Source of the DNA: Pseudomonas viridiflava
Lineage (GTDB): Bacteria; Pseudomonadota; Gammaproteobacteria; Pseudomonadales; Pseudomonadaceae
Assembly: GCF_900589395.1 (NCBI RefSeq)
Contig: NZ_UUIS01000074.1
Span: forward strand, 1 to 64,000
Direction: 5' to 3'
DNA: 64,000 nucleotides
Shown here: positions 34,310 through 42,089 of the stretch, piece after piece
Layout: every line of letters begins with the position of its first letter
Position numbering within the stretch: position 1 is the first letter of the stretch
The notes under the pieces: generated by a model
The model's input: the letters and a program-made list of their open reading frames with translations, nothing else
What the model was told of the DNA's origin: nothing
The model's database searches: none
Made by a program: the position numbers and the translations under genes

Positions 34310-34657
34310 ATGAAGAAAGCTCTTGCTGCTATTGGCGCGTCGCTCCTGTTGATGCAAGTCGTGCCTGCTGTCGCTGCAACGATCAAGATCGAGAACAAAT
34401 CGTCCTGGGAAATCCACGAGATCTACTTTGCGCCTAACAGCCAGGAAGACTGGGGCGATGATCACTTGGGTAAACAAGTGCTCAAGCCGGGCATGACCCT
34501 GAGCCTGACCGGTGTCAACCCGGGCAAGTGGGATGTGCGCCTGGTGGATGAAGACGCCGACGAGTGCATTGTCGAAGGCCAGAAGATCAGCGCGTCGGAA
34601 AAATTCGTGATCGAAGACGAAGACTTGCTCAGTTGCCAGGCCGGCACCGATCAATAA
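34310..34657 (+). CDS. Small periplasmic hypothetical protein
   Basis: The 115-residue product has a clear Sec signal (MKKALAAIGASLLLMQVVPAVAA). The ~92-residue mature part is acidic and looks like one beta domain (TIKIENKSSWEIHEIYFAP; GVNPGKWDVRLVDEDADECIVEGQ) with two cysteines that could form a disulfide. A longer frame to 34223 exists, but the ATG at 34310 begins the signal peptide. I do not recognise the family. A strong terminator follows. Confidence 0.75.
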   Translation: MKKALAAIGASLLLMQVVPAVAATIKIENKSSWEIHEIYFAPNSQEDWGDDHLGKQVLKPGMTLSLTGVNPGKWDVRLVDEDADECIVEGQKISASEKFVIEDEDLLSCQAGTDQ

Positions 34658-34673
34658 GCGTCATCCGATAATG

Positions 34674-34699
34674 AAAAGCCTCGATTATTCGAGGCTTTT
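34674..34699 (+). terminator. Rho-independent terminator
   Basis: AAAAGCCTCGA / TCGAGGCTTTT form an 11-bp stem with a four-base loop and a T-run, 17 bases past the preceding stop codon. Confidence 0.9.
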
Positions 34700-34782
34700 T
34701 GCATTCCGGAGCGGGTATTTTTAAAACCCCGGCTACGCTTGCCGATAACAGAGTATCCCCACTCATTATCGTCGGTGTTGCC

Positions 34783-36093
34783 ATGTTCAATTCTCGCTTG
34801 AAAACGGAGTTACAGGCGCTGCAGTCCGAGTTGTCGATGTTCCGGCAAATACAAAAAGGCGTTGATACCTGCCTGATAAGCCTGGTACTGGATACCCGGT
34901 TCCACGTCATTGAGGCCAATGAGCGGTTCCTGCGCATGCTCGGCTATCGCGCCGATCAGGTGCTGGGCAAGCCCATGGACGACCTGGTGCCCGGTTACGT
35001 CAAGCAGCTCGATTGCTATCGCAACCTCAGGGCAGGGGTGCAGAAGGGCGAGGCGGTGACCGATACGTATCGCTTTTTGCGGGCCGACGGCAGCCTGGCC
35101 TGGGTCAGTGCCATCTGGCAACCGATCGTGGATCAGGCCGGACAGTTGCAGAGCATTCATTGCCATGGTTCGGACATCAGTAAAAGCATCGACACGGCCG
35201 CCGAAAACGCAGCCTTCATTCAGGCCTTGTTGCGTTCCACAGCGGTCATCGAGTTCGACCTGGGCGGGCATGTATTGACGGCCAACGATCAGTTCCTGCG
35301 TGGCATGGGTTACTCCCTGGCGCAGATCAAGGGCAAGCACCACAGCGTGTTCTGCGAACCGAGCGAGGTCGCGTCCAGCGGCTACAAGGATTTCTGGGGC
35401 ACCCTCAACCGTGGCGAGTTCGTTGCCAGCCGCTTCAAGCGGGTCGACAGCCATGGTCGGCCTGTGTGGCTGGAGGCCACTTACAACCCGGTGCATGACG
35501 CCCAGGGCAAGCTCTACAAGGTTGTCAAGTTCGCCACGGTGATCACCGACCAGGTGGCGCGCGAAGAAGAGGTCAGCCAGGCGGCGAGCATTGCGTTCGA
35601 GATTTCCCAGCAAACGGATGTCAGCGCCCGGCGCGGCGCCGAGGTGGTGCAGAACACCGTGCAGACCATGCGCCGGATCTCCGAAGAGATGCAGTCGGCG
35701 TCCACGGGCATCGAGGCGCTGGGCAAGCAGTCGCTGTTGATCAGCTCGATCGTGCAGACCATCGGCGGCATTGCCCAGCAAACCAACCTGCTGGCCCTCA
35801 ACGCCGCCATCGAGGCCGCTCGCGCCGGCGAACAGGGGCGCGGGTTTGCGGTGGTGGCCGATGAAGTCCGGCAACTGGCCGGCCGCACCAGCGCGGCCAC
35901 CGAAGAAATCGTCACGGTGGTGCAGCAGAACCAGAACCTGACCGACGAAGCGGTACGTGGCATGGCCAACAGCCGCGGCCAGGCCGAACAGGGCCTGGCG
36001 CTGGCCAATGAGGCAGGCTCGGTGATCGTCGAGATCCAGGAAGGCGCCAGGCAAGTGGTCGGCGCGGTCGGGCGCTTTGCCAATCAGCTGTAG
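34783..36093 (+). CDS. Soluble PAS-PAS methyl-accepting chemotaxis protein, BdlA-like
   Basis: The 436-residue protein has two PAS domains (~25-135, FHVIEANERFLRMLGY; ~145-260, HVLTANDQFLRGMGY with PAC-like VWLEATYNPVHDAQGK) and a C-terminal MCP signalling domain with the conserved tip QTNLLALNAAIEAARAGE. It has no signal peptide, membrane segment or HAMP. This layout and size match P. aeruginosa BdlA, which controls biofilm dispersal through c-di-GMP-linked signalling. Its position among adhesin and cellulose genes makes a biofilm role attractive, but it could be an Aer-like energy sensor. The frame is open to 34699; the ATG at 34783 fits homologues. Confidence 0.85.
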   Translation: MFNSRLKTELQALQSELSMFRQIQKGVDTCLISLVLDTRFHVIEANERFLRMLGYRADQVLGKPMDDLVPGYVKQLDCYRNLRAGVQKGEAVTDTYRFLRADGSLAWVSAIWQPIVDQAGQLQSIHCHGSDISKSIDTAAENAAFIQALLRSTAVIEFDLGGHVLTANDQFLRGMGYSLAQIKGKHHSVFCEPSEVASSGYKDFWGTLNRGEFVASRFKRVDSHGRPVWLEATYNPVHDAQGKLYKVVKFATVITDQVAREEEVSQAASIAFEISQQTDVSARRGAEVVQNTVQTMRRISEEMQSASTGIEALGKQSLLISSIVQTIGGIAQQTNLLALNAAIEAARAGEQGRGFAVVADEVRQLAGRTSAATEEIVTVVQQNQNLTDEAVRGMANSRGQAEQGLALANEAGSVIVEIQEGARQVVGAVGRFANQL

Positions 36094-36109
36094 ATATCCG
36101 TTGCAAGAG

Positions 36110-36372
36110 ACCGCTGCGCAGGCGATGAGGCCAGCAAGACCAAACCATCTGCTGCGTCTGTTACGCCGTCATCGTCAGCAGAGCGGCCTCCCACGGGCGG
36201 GTGGCAGGCACGCAATCCTGGGCGACATCAATACCTGTGGGAGGGGGCTTTGCCCGCGAAAGCGCCAGCAAGGCCAACACATTTGCTGCGCCTGTCACAC
36301 AGCCATCGCCGGCAAGCCGCCTCCCACAGCCGGGTGTCAGGCACGAGATCCAGGGAACCATCAATACTGTGG
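36110..36372. repeat. REP-type intergenic repeats
   Basis: Arms GCGATGAGGCCAGCAAG, CTGCTGCG, GCCTCCCACGG, TGTGGGAGGGGGCTTTGCCCGCG and CCATCGCCGGCAAGCCGCC recur in both orientations, as at the other REP sites of the window. Confidence 0.75.
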
Positions 36373-36715
36373 TTCGGGACCTGGCCTGCTTTGTTGTTCA
36401 GGTGCTCTGCAGCAAGCTTGGGTACCGCATCCATCATCCCCAAAGCCAACGGCCGGATCCTGTGATCAAACAACACGGCTTTGTAGGCGGCACGCGTCCG
36501 CACAGCAAACAGGGTGTAAGAGGGAAGCGGGCTGGTCCCTTCACCCAGACCCGATCAGCGGTCAGACGTAGGAGCGACCAACGGTCGCTAAAAATACCTG
36601 GCGTAAACAGTATTGGCGTTAGCCGCAAAGCAGGCGCTACCATCCAGCCGCAGTGCCATGTGCCGCTCAGGCGGTACGCCGCCCGGCAGCCCCTCCACGG
36701 AACAGGGAAAACGCA
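36373..36715. other. Intergenic region before the TerD/TerA-like gene
   Basis: About 340 bases with no credible gene on either strand; it should contain the promoter of the downstream gene. No clear consensus seen. Confidence 0.5.
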
Positions 36716-38041
36716 GTGAGCCAAAGCCTTAAACCCGGTGAAAACACCACCCTTGATCAATCTTCAGGTCAGGTCGTGGTGACCCACGCCGTCGATGCAC
36801 GATTGGACGTCAATCTGACCGCCTTTCTGGTCACCGACAGCGGCAAGGTGGTTGATGACAGCGGCATGGTGTTCTTCAATGCGCCGGTGCATGCCTCCGG
36901 TGCCGCGACCTTTTCAGACCCGGTCACGGCAGATGGTGCGGTCAGCCACCGCATCCAGTTCGACCTGGCCCGCTTGCCGGCCGGTATTTCGAAGATCGCC
37001 ATCACCCTGACCCAGGACGGCGGCAGCGCAGGCTTTGCCGAGGTCCGGGGCCTGCAGGCGCAGGTGACGGCCGGCGCCCAGGTACTGGAACTGGCCCCCG
37101 GCGCCTTCAGCGCGGAAACCGGCATCATCGTGCTCGAACTGTACGTGCGCAATGCCCAGGTCAAGGCTCGTTCGGTCTGGCAGGGCTTTGCCAGCGGCCT
37201 GGCGGGGCTGTGCGGCCTGTACGGCATCGATGTCGAGGAACCGGCCGCCACCGCCGAGCCCGCTCCAGCCCCGGCGCCTGTTCCGGCACCGGCACCGGCC
37301 GTGAACCTCACCAAGACGGTCATTACCCTCGACAAACCTGGCGCGACCCACAAAGTCACGCTGGACAAGAGCCCGGGCGCGCCCAGGGCGATTCGTGTCA
37401 CCGCCAGTTGGGTCGACAATGGCGATGGCGAGGACAACGACGACCTGGATCTGCGCATCGGTATCCTGCGGCCCGATGGTCAGATGTCGATCATCCAGGC
37501 CCCGGAAAAGCCCGGCGACTTCAATCGCTACCCGTTCGTGTTCCATACCGGCGACGTCATCCAGGCCAGTGCCTCGCAACCGGCGCAGGAATCCGTCGAT
37601 ATCAACCCGGACATTTCCAGGCAACTGGGCGGCAAGGTCGCGCTGGTGTGCAGCGTCTATTCAGCCGTGAGCAATGGCGACGTCGCGGTGGCCTCGCTCA
37701 AGCCCAGCATGCGCATGGAGTACGGCAATCAGGTGGTCGAATGCGCCCTGGAAGTGGTCGAGCGCAAGAAGGGCTTCTTCAGCCGCAAGGTGACGTTCGA
37801 TCCCAGTTACACCTATGTGATCGGCCTGATCGAGATCGACCAGGACCATATCACCCTCAGCCCGTCCGGCGTCATGGCCGAGGCCGGCAGCGAAGCCACG
37901 CCCTGGCTGAGCTGGAACGACGGCGCGGTGCTGCTGACCATGGATGGCCCGGCGGTGTTCAAGCAGGACGATGACGATGACGATGACGATGATGACGACT
38001 ACGATTATGGCCGCGATGAATTGGGCCGCAAGTACATCTAG
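36716..38041 (+). CDS. TerD/TerA-like stress protein with poly-aspartate tail
   Basis: The 441-residue cytoplasmic protein has an N-terminal TerD-fold domain (SQSLKPGENTTLDQ; DSGMVFFNAPVHASGA; IQFDLARLPAGISKIAITLTQDG), a Pro/Ala linker (~180-200) and a second domain with DNDDLDLRIGILRPDGQ, as in TerA of tellurite/stress clusters. TerD domains bind calcium through acidic loops. The C-terminus has a run of eleven aspartates followed by YDYGRDE, which is unusual. The GTG at 36716 is chosen because TerD proteins begin at this SQ-L-KGxN segment and AGGGA precedes it. No other ter genes are nearby. Confidence 0.82.
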   Translation: MSQSLKPGENTTLDQSSGQVVVTHAVDARLDVNLTAFLVTDSGKVVDDSGMVFFNAPVHASGAATFSDPVTADGAVSHRIQFDLARLPAGISKIAITLTQDGGSAGFAEVRGLQAQVTAGAQVLELAPGAFSAETGIIVLELYVRNAQVKARSVWQGFASGLAGLCGLYGIDVEEPAATAEPAPAPAPVPAPAPAVNLTKTVITLDKPGATHKVTLDKSPGAPRAIRVTASWVDNGDGEDNDDLDLRIGILRPDGQMSIIQAPEKPGDFNRYPFVFHTGDVIQASASQPAQESVDINPDISRQLGGKVALVCSVYSAVSNGDVAVASLKPSMRMEYGNQVVECALEVVERKKGFFSRKVTFDPSYTYVIGLIEIDQDHITLSPSGVMAEAGSEATPWLSWNDGAVLLTMDGPAVFKQDDDDDDDDDDDYDYGRDELGRKYI

Positions 38042-38258
38042 CGTGGTGAGCCATGCGCCCGTGCTGCGGGTTTCAATGGCCGGAGAGGCGGCACCATAGA
38101 CACGGTCCGGGTGTTGCTTTCATCTTTTTTGCAACAGGAGCTGGTGCCGTGTGCGGTACCCGCCCACATGCTGATGTGCTCTTTCCTGCCAGACCACGCT
38201 TGCCCCTTCTACAGGTTCAGCCACAATGGGCGCTTTTTAGTCATAGGACTGCCCGCCG

Positions 38259-39428
38259 ATGCCTGTCTTTTTTACCCCTTGGCGCAAAGCCCTGGTTATT
38301 TCGTCGCTGGTGTTGCTGGCCGCGTGCGACAACACCGATAACACCACCAAGCCCACACCACCGGCCAAGCCGGCCGAGCCGCACACCACCTACCGGCAGG
38401 CCGGCTGGGACGAGCTGCCGGCGGTGGCCGATGCCGATTTGCAGGCCGGTTTCGGCGCCTGGCGCAGCGCCTGCACGCGGCTCAAGGCGGACCCGGTATG
38501 GGGCGCGCCTTGTGCGGCGGCGGCCAGCCTGGCGCCGGCGCCTGAGGCAATGGCGATCCGCAGCTTTTTGCAGGCCAACCTGCAGGTCTACAGCCTGCGC
38601 GCCGAAGGCGGCAGCGCCGACGGGCTGATCACCGGTTACTACGAGCCGGTCTACCCTGGCAGCCTGACCCGCACCGAGCAGGCCACGGTGCCGGTGTATG
38701 GCATCCCCGAGGACCTGGTGGTGGTCAACCTCGACAGCCTGTACCCCGAGCTCAAGGGCAAGCGCCTGCGTGGCCGGCTTGATGGACGGGTGCTGAGGCC
38801 TTATGACGATGCCGCGACCATCAACGCCCAGGGTCTGCAAGCGCCGGTGATTGCCTGGCTGACCGACCCGATGGATTTGCAGTTTCTGCAGATCCAGGGC
38901 TCGGGCCGGGTCAGCCTGCCCGATGGCTCGCAGGCGCGCCTGGCGTATGCCGACCAGAACGGCCACCCGTACCGCGCCATTGGTCGCTGGCTGGTCGAGC
39001 AGGGCGCGCTGAAAAAGGAAGAGGTGACCATGGGCAGCATCGCCGGCTGGGCCAAGGCCAACCCGCAGCGGGTGCCGGAGCTGCTGGCCAGTAACCCCAG
39101 CTATGTGTTCTTCACCCGCAACCCGGACAGCAACGAGGGGCCGCGTGGCTCGCTGAACGTGCCATTGACCGACGGTTACAGCGTGGCCATCGACCGCAAG
39201 GTGATCCCGCTGGGCAGCCTGCTGTGGCTGTCGACCACTCGCCCGGACGGTACGCCGCTGGTGCGCCCGGTGGCGGCCCAGGACACCGGCGGGGCGATTG
39301 CCGGTGAAGTGCGTGCCGACCTGTTCTGGGGCACCGGTGACGCCGCCGGGCACCTGGCCGGCGACATGAAGCAGAAGGGCAATGTGTGGCTGCTGTGGCC
39401 CAAGGGCATGGCGTTGCCGGCGCAGTAG
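38259..39428 (+). CDS. mltA: Membrane-bound lytic murein transglycosylase A
   Basis: MltA cleaves the glycan strands of peptidoglycan, leaving 1,6-anhydro ends, from the inner face of the outer membrane. The 389 residues have a lipoprotein signal with lipobox LLAAC (Cys at ~23), the MltA domain (LITGYYEPVYPGSL; FLQIQGSGRVSLPDGSQARLAYADQNGHPY) and the C-terminal 3D domain with VAAQDTGGAI carrying the catalytic Asp. This gene is usually chromosomal, which bears on whether the window is a plasmid. Confidence 0.95.
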   Translation: MPVFFTPWRKALVISSLVLLAACDNTDNTTKPTPPAKPAEPHTTYRQAGWDELPAVADADLQAGFGAWRSACTRLKADPVWGAPCAAAASLAPAPEAMAIRSFLQANLQVYSLRAEGGSADGLITGYYEPVYPGSLTRTEQATVPVYGIPEDLVVVNLDSLYPELKGKRLRGRLDGRVLRPYDDAATINAQGLQAPVIAWLTDPMDLQFLQIQGSGRVSLPDGSQARLAYADQNGHPYRAIGRWLVEQGALKKEEVTMGSIAGWAKANPQRVPELLASNPSYVFFTRNPDSNEGPRGSLNVPLTDGYSVAIDRKVIPLGSLLWLSTTRPDGTPLVRPVAAQDTGGAIAGEVRADLFWGTGDAAGHLAGDMKQKGNVWLLWPKGMALPAQ

Positions 39429-39519
39429 ACACAGGATTCGGTCGCGGGCAGATCGGGGCGCCGACCGTCCCCACCCGCCGGATTGATGTAGCCCAGAATC
39501 TTGTGCCTGACACCAGACT

Positions 39520-39990
39520 GTGGGAGGCGGCTTGCCGGCGATGGCTATGCGACAGACGCAGCAGGTGCATGGGCCTTGCTGGCCTCATCGCCGGCAAGCC
39601 GCCTCCCACTGGATAGATGTTGCCCAAGGTCTCGTGCCTGACACCAGACTGTGGGAGGCGGCTTGCCGGCGATGGCTGTGAGACAGGCGCAGCAGGTGTG
39701 TTGGGCTTGCTGGCCTCATCGCGGGCAAAGCCCCCTCCCACAGGTTTGATGAGCTCACCAGATCTTGTGCCTGACACCAGACTGTGGGAGGCGGCTTGCC
39801 GGCGATGGCTGTGAGACAGGCGCAGCAGGTGTGTTGGGCTTGCTGGCCTCATCGCGGGCAAAGCCCTCTCCCACAGGTTTGATGAGCTCACCAGATCTTG
39901 TGTCTGACACCGGACTGTGGGAGGCGGCTTGCCGGCGATGGCTATGCGACAGACGCAGCAGGTGCATGGGCCTTGCTGGCCCTTCTCCCA
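39520..39990. repeat. Array of ~133-bp REP units, four copies
   Basis: GTGGGAGGCGGCTTGCC starts units at 39520, 39651, 39784 and 39917 (spacing 131, 133, 133). Each full unit ends in the inverted arm (GCCTCATCGCCGGCAAGCC or GCGGGCAAAGCCCCCTCCCAC), so each is a REP pair able to fold. The last is truncated at about 39985. Confidence 0.85.
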
Positions 39991-40347
39991 AGCGCTGCAG
40001 TGAAAGGTCAAAAGGTCAATAATCTGGCGTTTTTTAAACGTCCATTCAATCTAAAACCAATCATCACACAATATTGACAGTGGCAGTTTGATGTCACACT
40101 ATGGCCCTTATGACGAGCCGTGTTACAGGGTCATGACCGTCCTGTTTTAGCACTGGTCAGCCGATAAGTATCCTCCGTATCATGCGCGCACTTTAGTTAT
40201 AAGCCCGTTTGCCGATAGCGCGGGTAATGGCTGAATCCACGCGTCTTCCCTTCAGGTTCAAGTTCTCGACGTTCTGGCTTTACGACCAGTGCTCAATCAT
40301 TGCGGTTGAGGCCTGTCCGTGTATTCGTATTGATGGAGTAAAAAGGT
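39991..40347. other. Regulatory region upstream of the first cellulose operon
   Basis: No gene seen. A TTGACA-based promoter candidate lies at 40074-40102, leaving a ~240-base leader before bcsE that could carry post-transcriptional control. Confidence 0.55.
40074..40102 (+). promoter_or_regulatory. Candidate promoter of the bcsEFGRQABC operon
   Basis: TTGACA at 40074-40079, 17-base spacer, CACTAT at 40097-40102, with AATA directly upstream. The same arrangement, with 10 identical bases through AATATTGACA and further matches in the spacer and -10, lies before the second cellulose operon at 53314-53342. Confidence 0.55.
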
Positions 40348-41892
40348 TTGGGGCCTGTCACCTTGGCCATCCGGCATCTGCAGGATGAGTACATTTTATT
40401 GCGCCAGGGAGGCCTGTACTGGATTGCACTGGATCAGCCGGTGGATGCTCAGACCTTTGCCTGTCAGTTCCTGGGCGCGCTGTCGGCTGCGCAGCAGGCG
40501 ACACTGGTGTGCGTCGGCCTGGAGCCCCAAGCCCTTGCCGATCGCCTGGCCCCCGACAGTGGTCCCTCTGTACTGCGCCTGTTTGCCGTGGCCGCCGATG
40601 CATTGGCGAGCGATGTATTGCCGGCCCTGAGTGTCGACCTGCAACGCATCCGCCTGGCCCCTGGCAGCCAATTGGTCATGCTGTTGCCGGCCGCCTGGCT
40701 GGACGCGTTCGGCGCACTCGAACTGCAACGCTGGTGTGCGCGCATGCGCCAGTGGCTGGCGCCATTGCAGGCCACGCTGCTGGTAGTGAGCAGCGGGCAA
40801 TCGGCGCAACTGCATGAGCGTTTGCTGGGGTTCAACGAGCAACTGTCGGGCCTGGCGCAGTTATACCGTCAGGACGGTGCGATTCATTATCAGTTGAACT
40901 ACTGGCACAGCCCGCTGGGCGTGTGTGCGTCGCACCTGTTCGACCTGCACGAAACGGCCAGCGGATTTGCCCTCAACAAGACGCAGCGCAGCCGGTCTGT
41001 ACTCGCCCGTACCGACGATCAGCGTATTTACCTGACCCAGCGGCTGGTGCTCGAGGGCGCGCCGCCGCTGTCGGGGCAATGGCGCCTGTTCGAGCAGCGC
41101 CGCGAGCTGTTGCAGCAGGCGCGCAGCGCGCGGGCCGCCAGTGTCATCGTGGCACTGGAAAGCAACAAGGATGTCGAGGTGCTGGCCGGTCAGTTGCATG
41201 ACCTGCGCGACCATTGCGGCGTCGCGCTGAAAATCATCGTGCGCGAGATGGAGCCGTGCCTGCGCTATCGCGACGAGCGGCTGTTGCTGGCCAGCGGGGC
41301 CAACCTGATCGTGCCGTGCAACACCACGCTGGCCAGTTTTCTGAGCATGGTCGAAAGCGTTCAGGGCCAGGTCTGGCGCCACCGCCAGGCGTCCGATATC
41401 GAGTCGTTGCTCGACCGGCTGCGCCCTCCGGCCCAACGCGGCCTTTTGTGCCCCAAGGAATTTATCGACCTGCTCGATCAGGTCTATGGCGGCGCCGCCG
41501 GCGAGCTGGACCACCAACTGCTGAGGCTCAAGCCGCGCGGTGAACTGAACCTGGAGCAGTACCTGGGCCAGATCAGCCTGCGCCGCTTCGGCGATGTCGC
41601 CTGTGTGGTCGAGGGCCAGTTCTACCTGTTTCTGTTTGCCTGCCGCGGCGATGCGCTGGAAGCGGCGCTGGGCAATGTCTGCCGCCTGCCGTGGCGTGAC
41701 CTGTTCAGCCAGTGCGCCGTGTTGCCCGGCGTGGACGCCCTGCCGCGCCAGGCCTTTGTCCAGGCCCCGGTGGCGCTGGACGTGCCGCAGCTGGCGGTGC
41801 AGCAGGTGACCACCGACCTGCACCGTTCGATCAATCAGGCAGGCTTTGTGCCGCAACGCATCACGCTCACGCTGTCGGAGCCCTGTTCATGA
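40348..41892 (+). CDS. bcsE: Cellulose biosynthesis c-di-GMP-binding protein BcsE
   Basis: BcsE is a cytoplasmic partner of the type II cellulose secretion complex and binds c-di-GMP through its GIL domain. The 514-residue product has the GIL region at about 285-400 with LRYRDERLLLASGANLIVP, including an RxxD element. Length and the opening (IRHLQDEYILLRQGGLYWI) align with enterobacterial BcsE only if translation starts at the TTG at 40348. No in-frame ATG exists for the next ~100 codons, and GGAG lies nine bases upstream. It overlaps bcsF by ATGA and heads the operon. Confidence 0.88.
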   Translation: MGPVTLAIRHLQDEYILLRQGGLYWIALDQPVDAQTFACQFLGALSAAQQATLVCVGLEPQALADRLAPDSGPSVLRLFAVAADALASDVLPALSVDLQRIRLAPGSQLVMLLPAAWLDAFGALELQRWCARMRQWLAPLQATLLVVSSGQSAQLHERLLGFNEQLSGLAQLYRQDGAIHYQLNYWHSPLGVCASHLFDLHETASGFALNKTQRSRSVLARTDDQRIYLTQRLVLEGAPPLSGQWRLFEQRRELLQQARSARAASVIVALESNKDVEVLAGQLHDLRDHCGVALKIIVREMEPCLRYRDERLLLASGANLIVPCNTTLASFLSMVESVQGQVWRHRQASDIESLLDRLRPPAQRGLLCPKEFIDLLDQVYGGAAGELDHQLLRLKPRGELNLEQYLGQISLRRFGDVACVVEGQFYLFLFACRGDALEAALGNVCRLPWRDLFSQCAVLPGVDALPRQAFVQAPVALDVPQLAVQQVTTDLHRSINQAGFVPQRITLTLSEPCS

Positions 41893-42089
41893 GTTACCCC
41901 CAACTGCTGCAGGTCATGGCGGTCAGCGTGTTGCTGACCGTGGCGTTGATCCTGCTGTTGCGCAGCGTGCGTCACCGCCTGGCCCGCTGGTGGCAGACCT
42001 GCCTGCCGCCGCGCCATTTGAAACCGCGTGGGGTGCGTCGCCGCGCGCCTGCCGATGCCGCCGGGGGTGATACGCATGAGCGGCCTTGA
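41889..42089 (+). CDS. bcsF: Cellulose biosynthesis membrane protein BcsF
   Basis: A 66-residue protein with one N-terminal membrane helix (LLQVMAVSVLLTVALILLLRSV) and a basic tail, matching BcsF in size (~63 aa in E. coli) and position between bcsE and bcsG. BcsF recruits BcsE to the membrane complex. It starts in an ATGA overlap with bcsE and its 3' end overlaps bcsG by 14 bases. Confidence 0.85.
   Translation: MSYPQLLQVMAVSVLLTVALILLLRSVRHRLARWWQTCLPPRHLKPRGVRRRAPADAAGGDTHERP

Noticed and set aside
37970..38005. GAC/GAT run as a sequencing error or frameshift
   Set aside because: The frame continues normally after the run (YDYGRDELGRKYI) and ends in a proper stop, and both GAC and GAT codons are used, so it is a real poly-Asp tract.
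39520..39990. CRISPR-like repeat array
   Set aside because: The units are ~133 bp, contain internal inverted arms, have no unique spacers between short identical repeats and no cas genes nearby; they match REP elements found at three other sites in the window.
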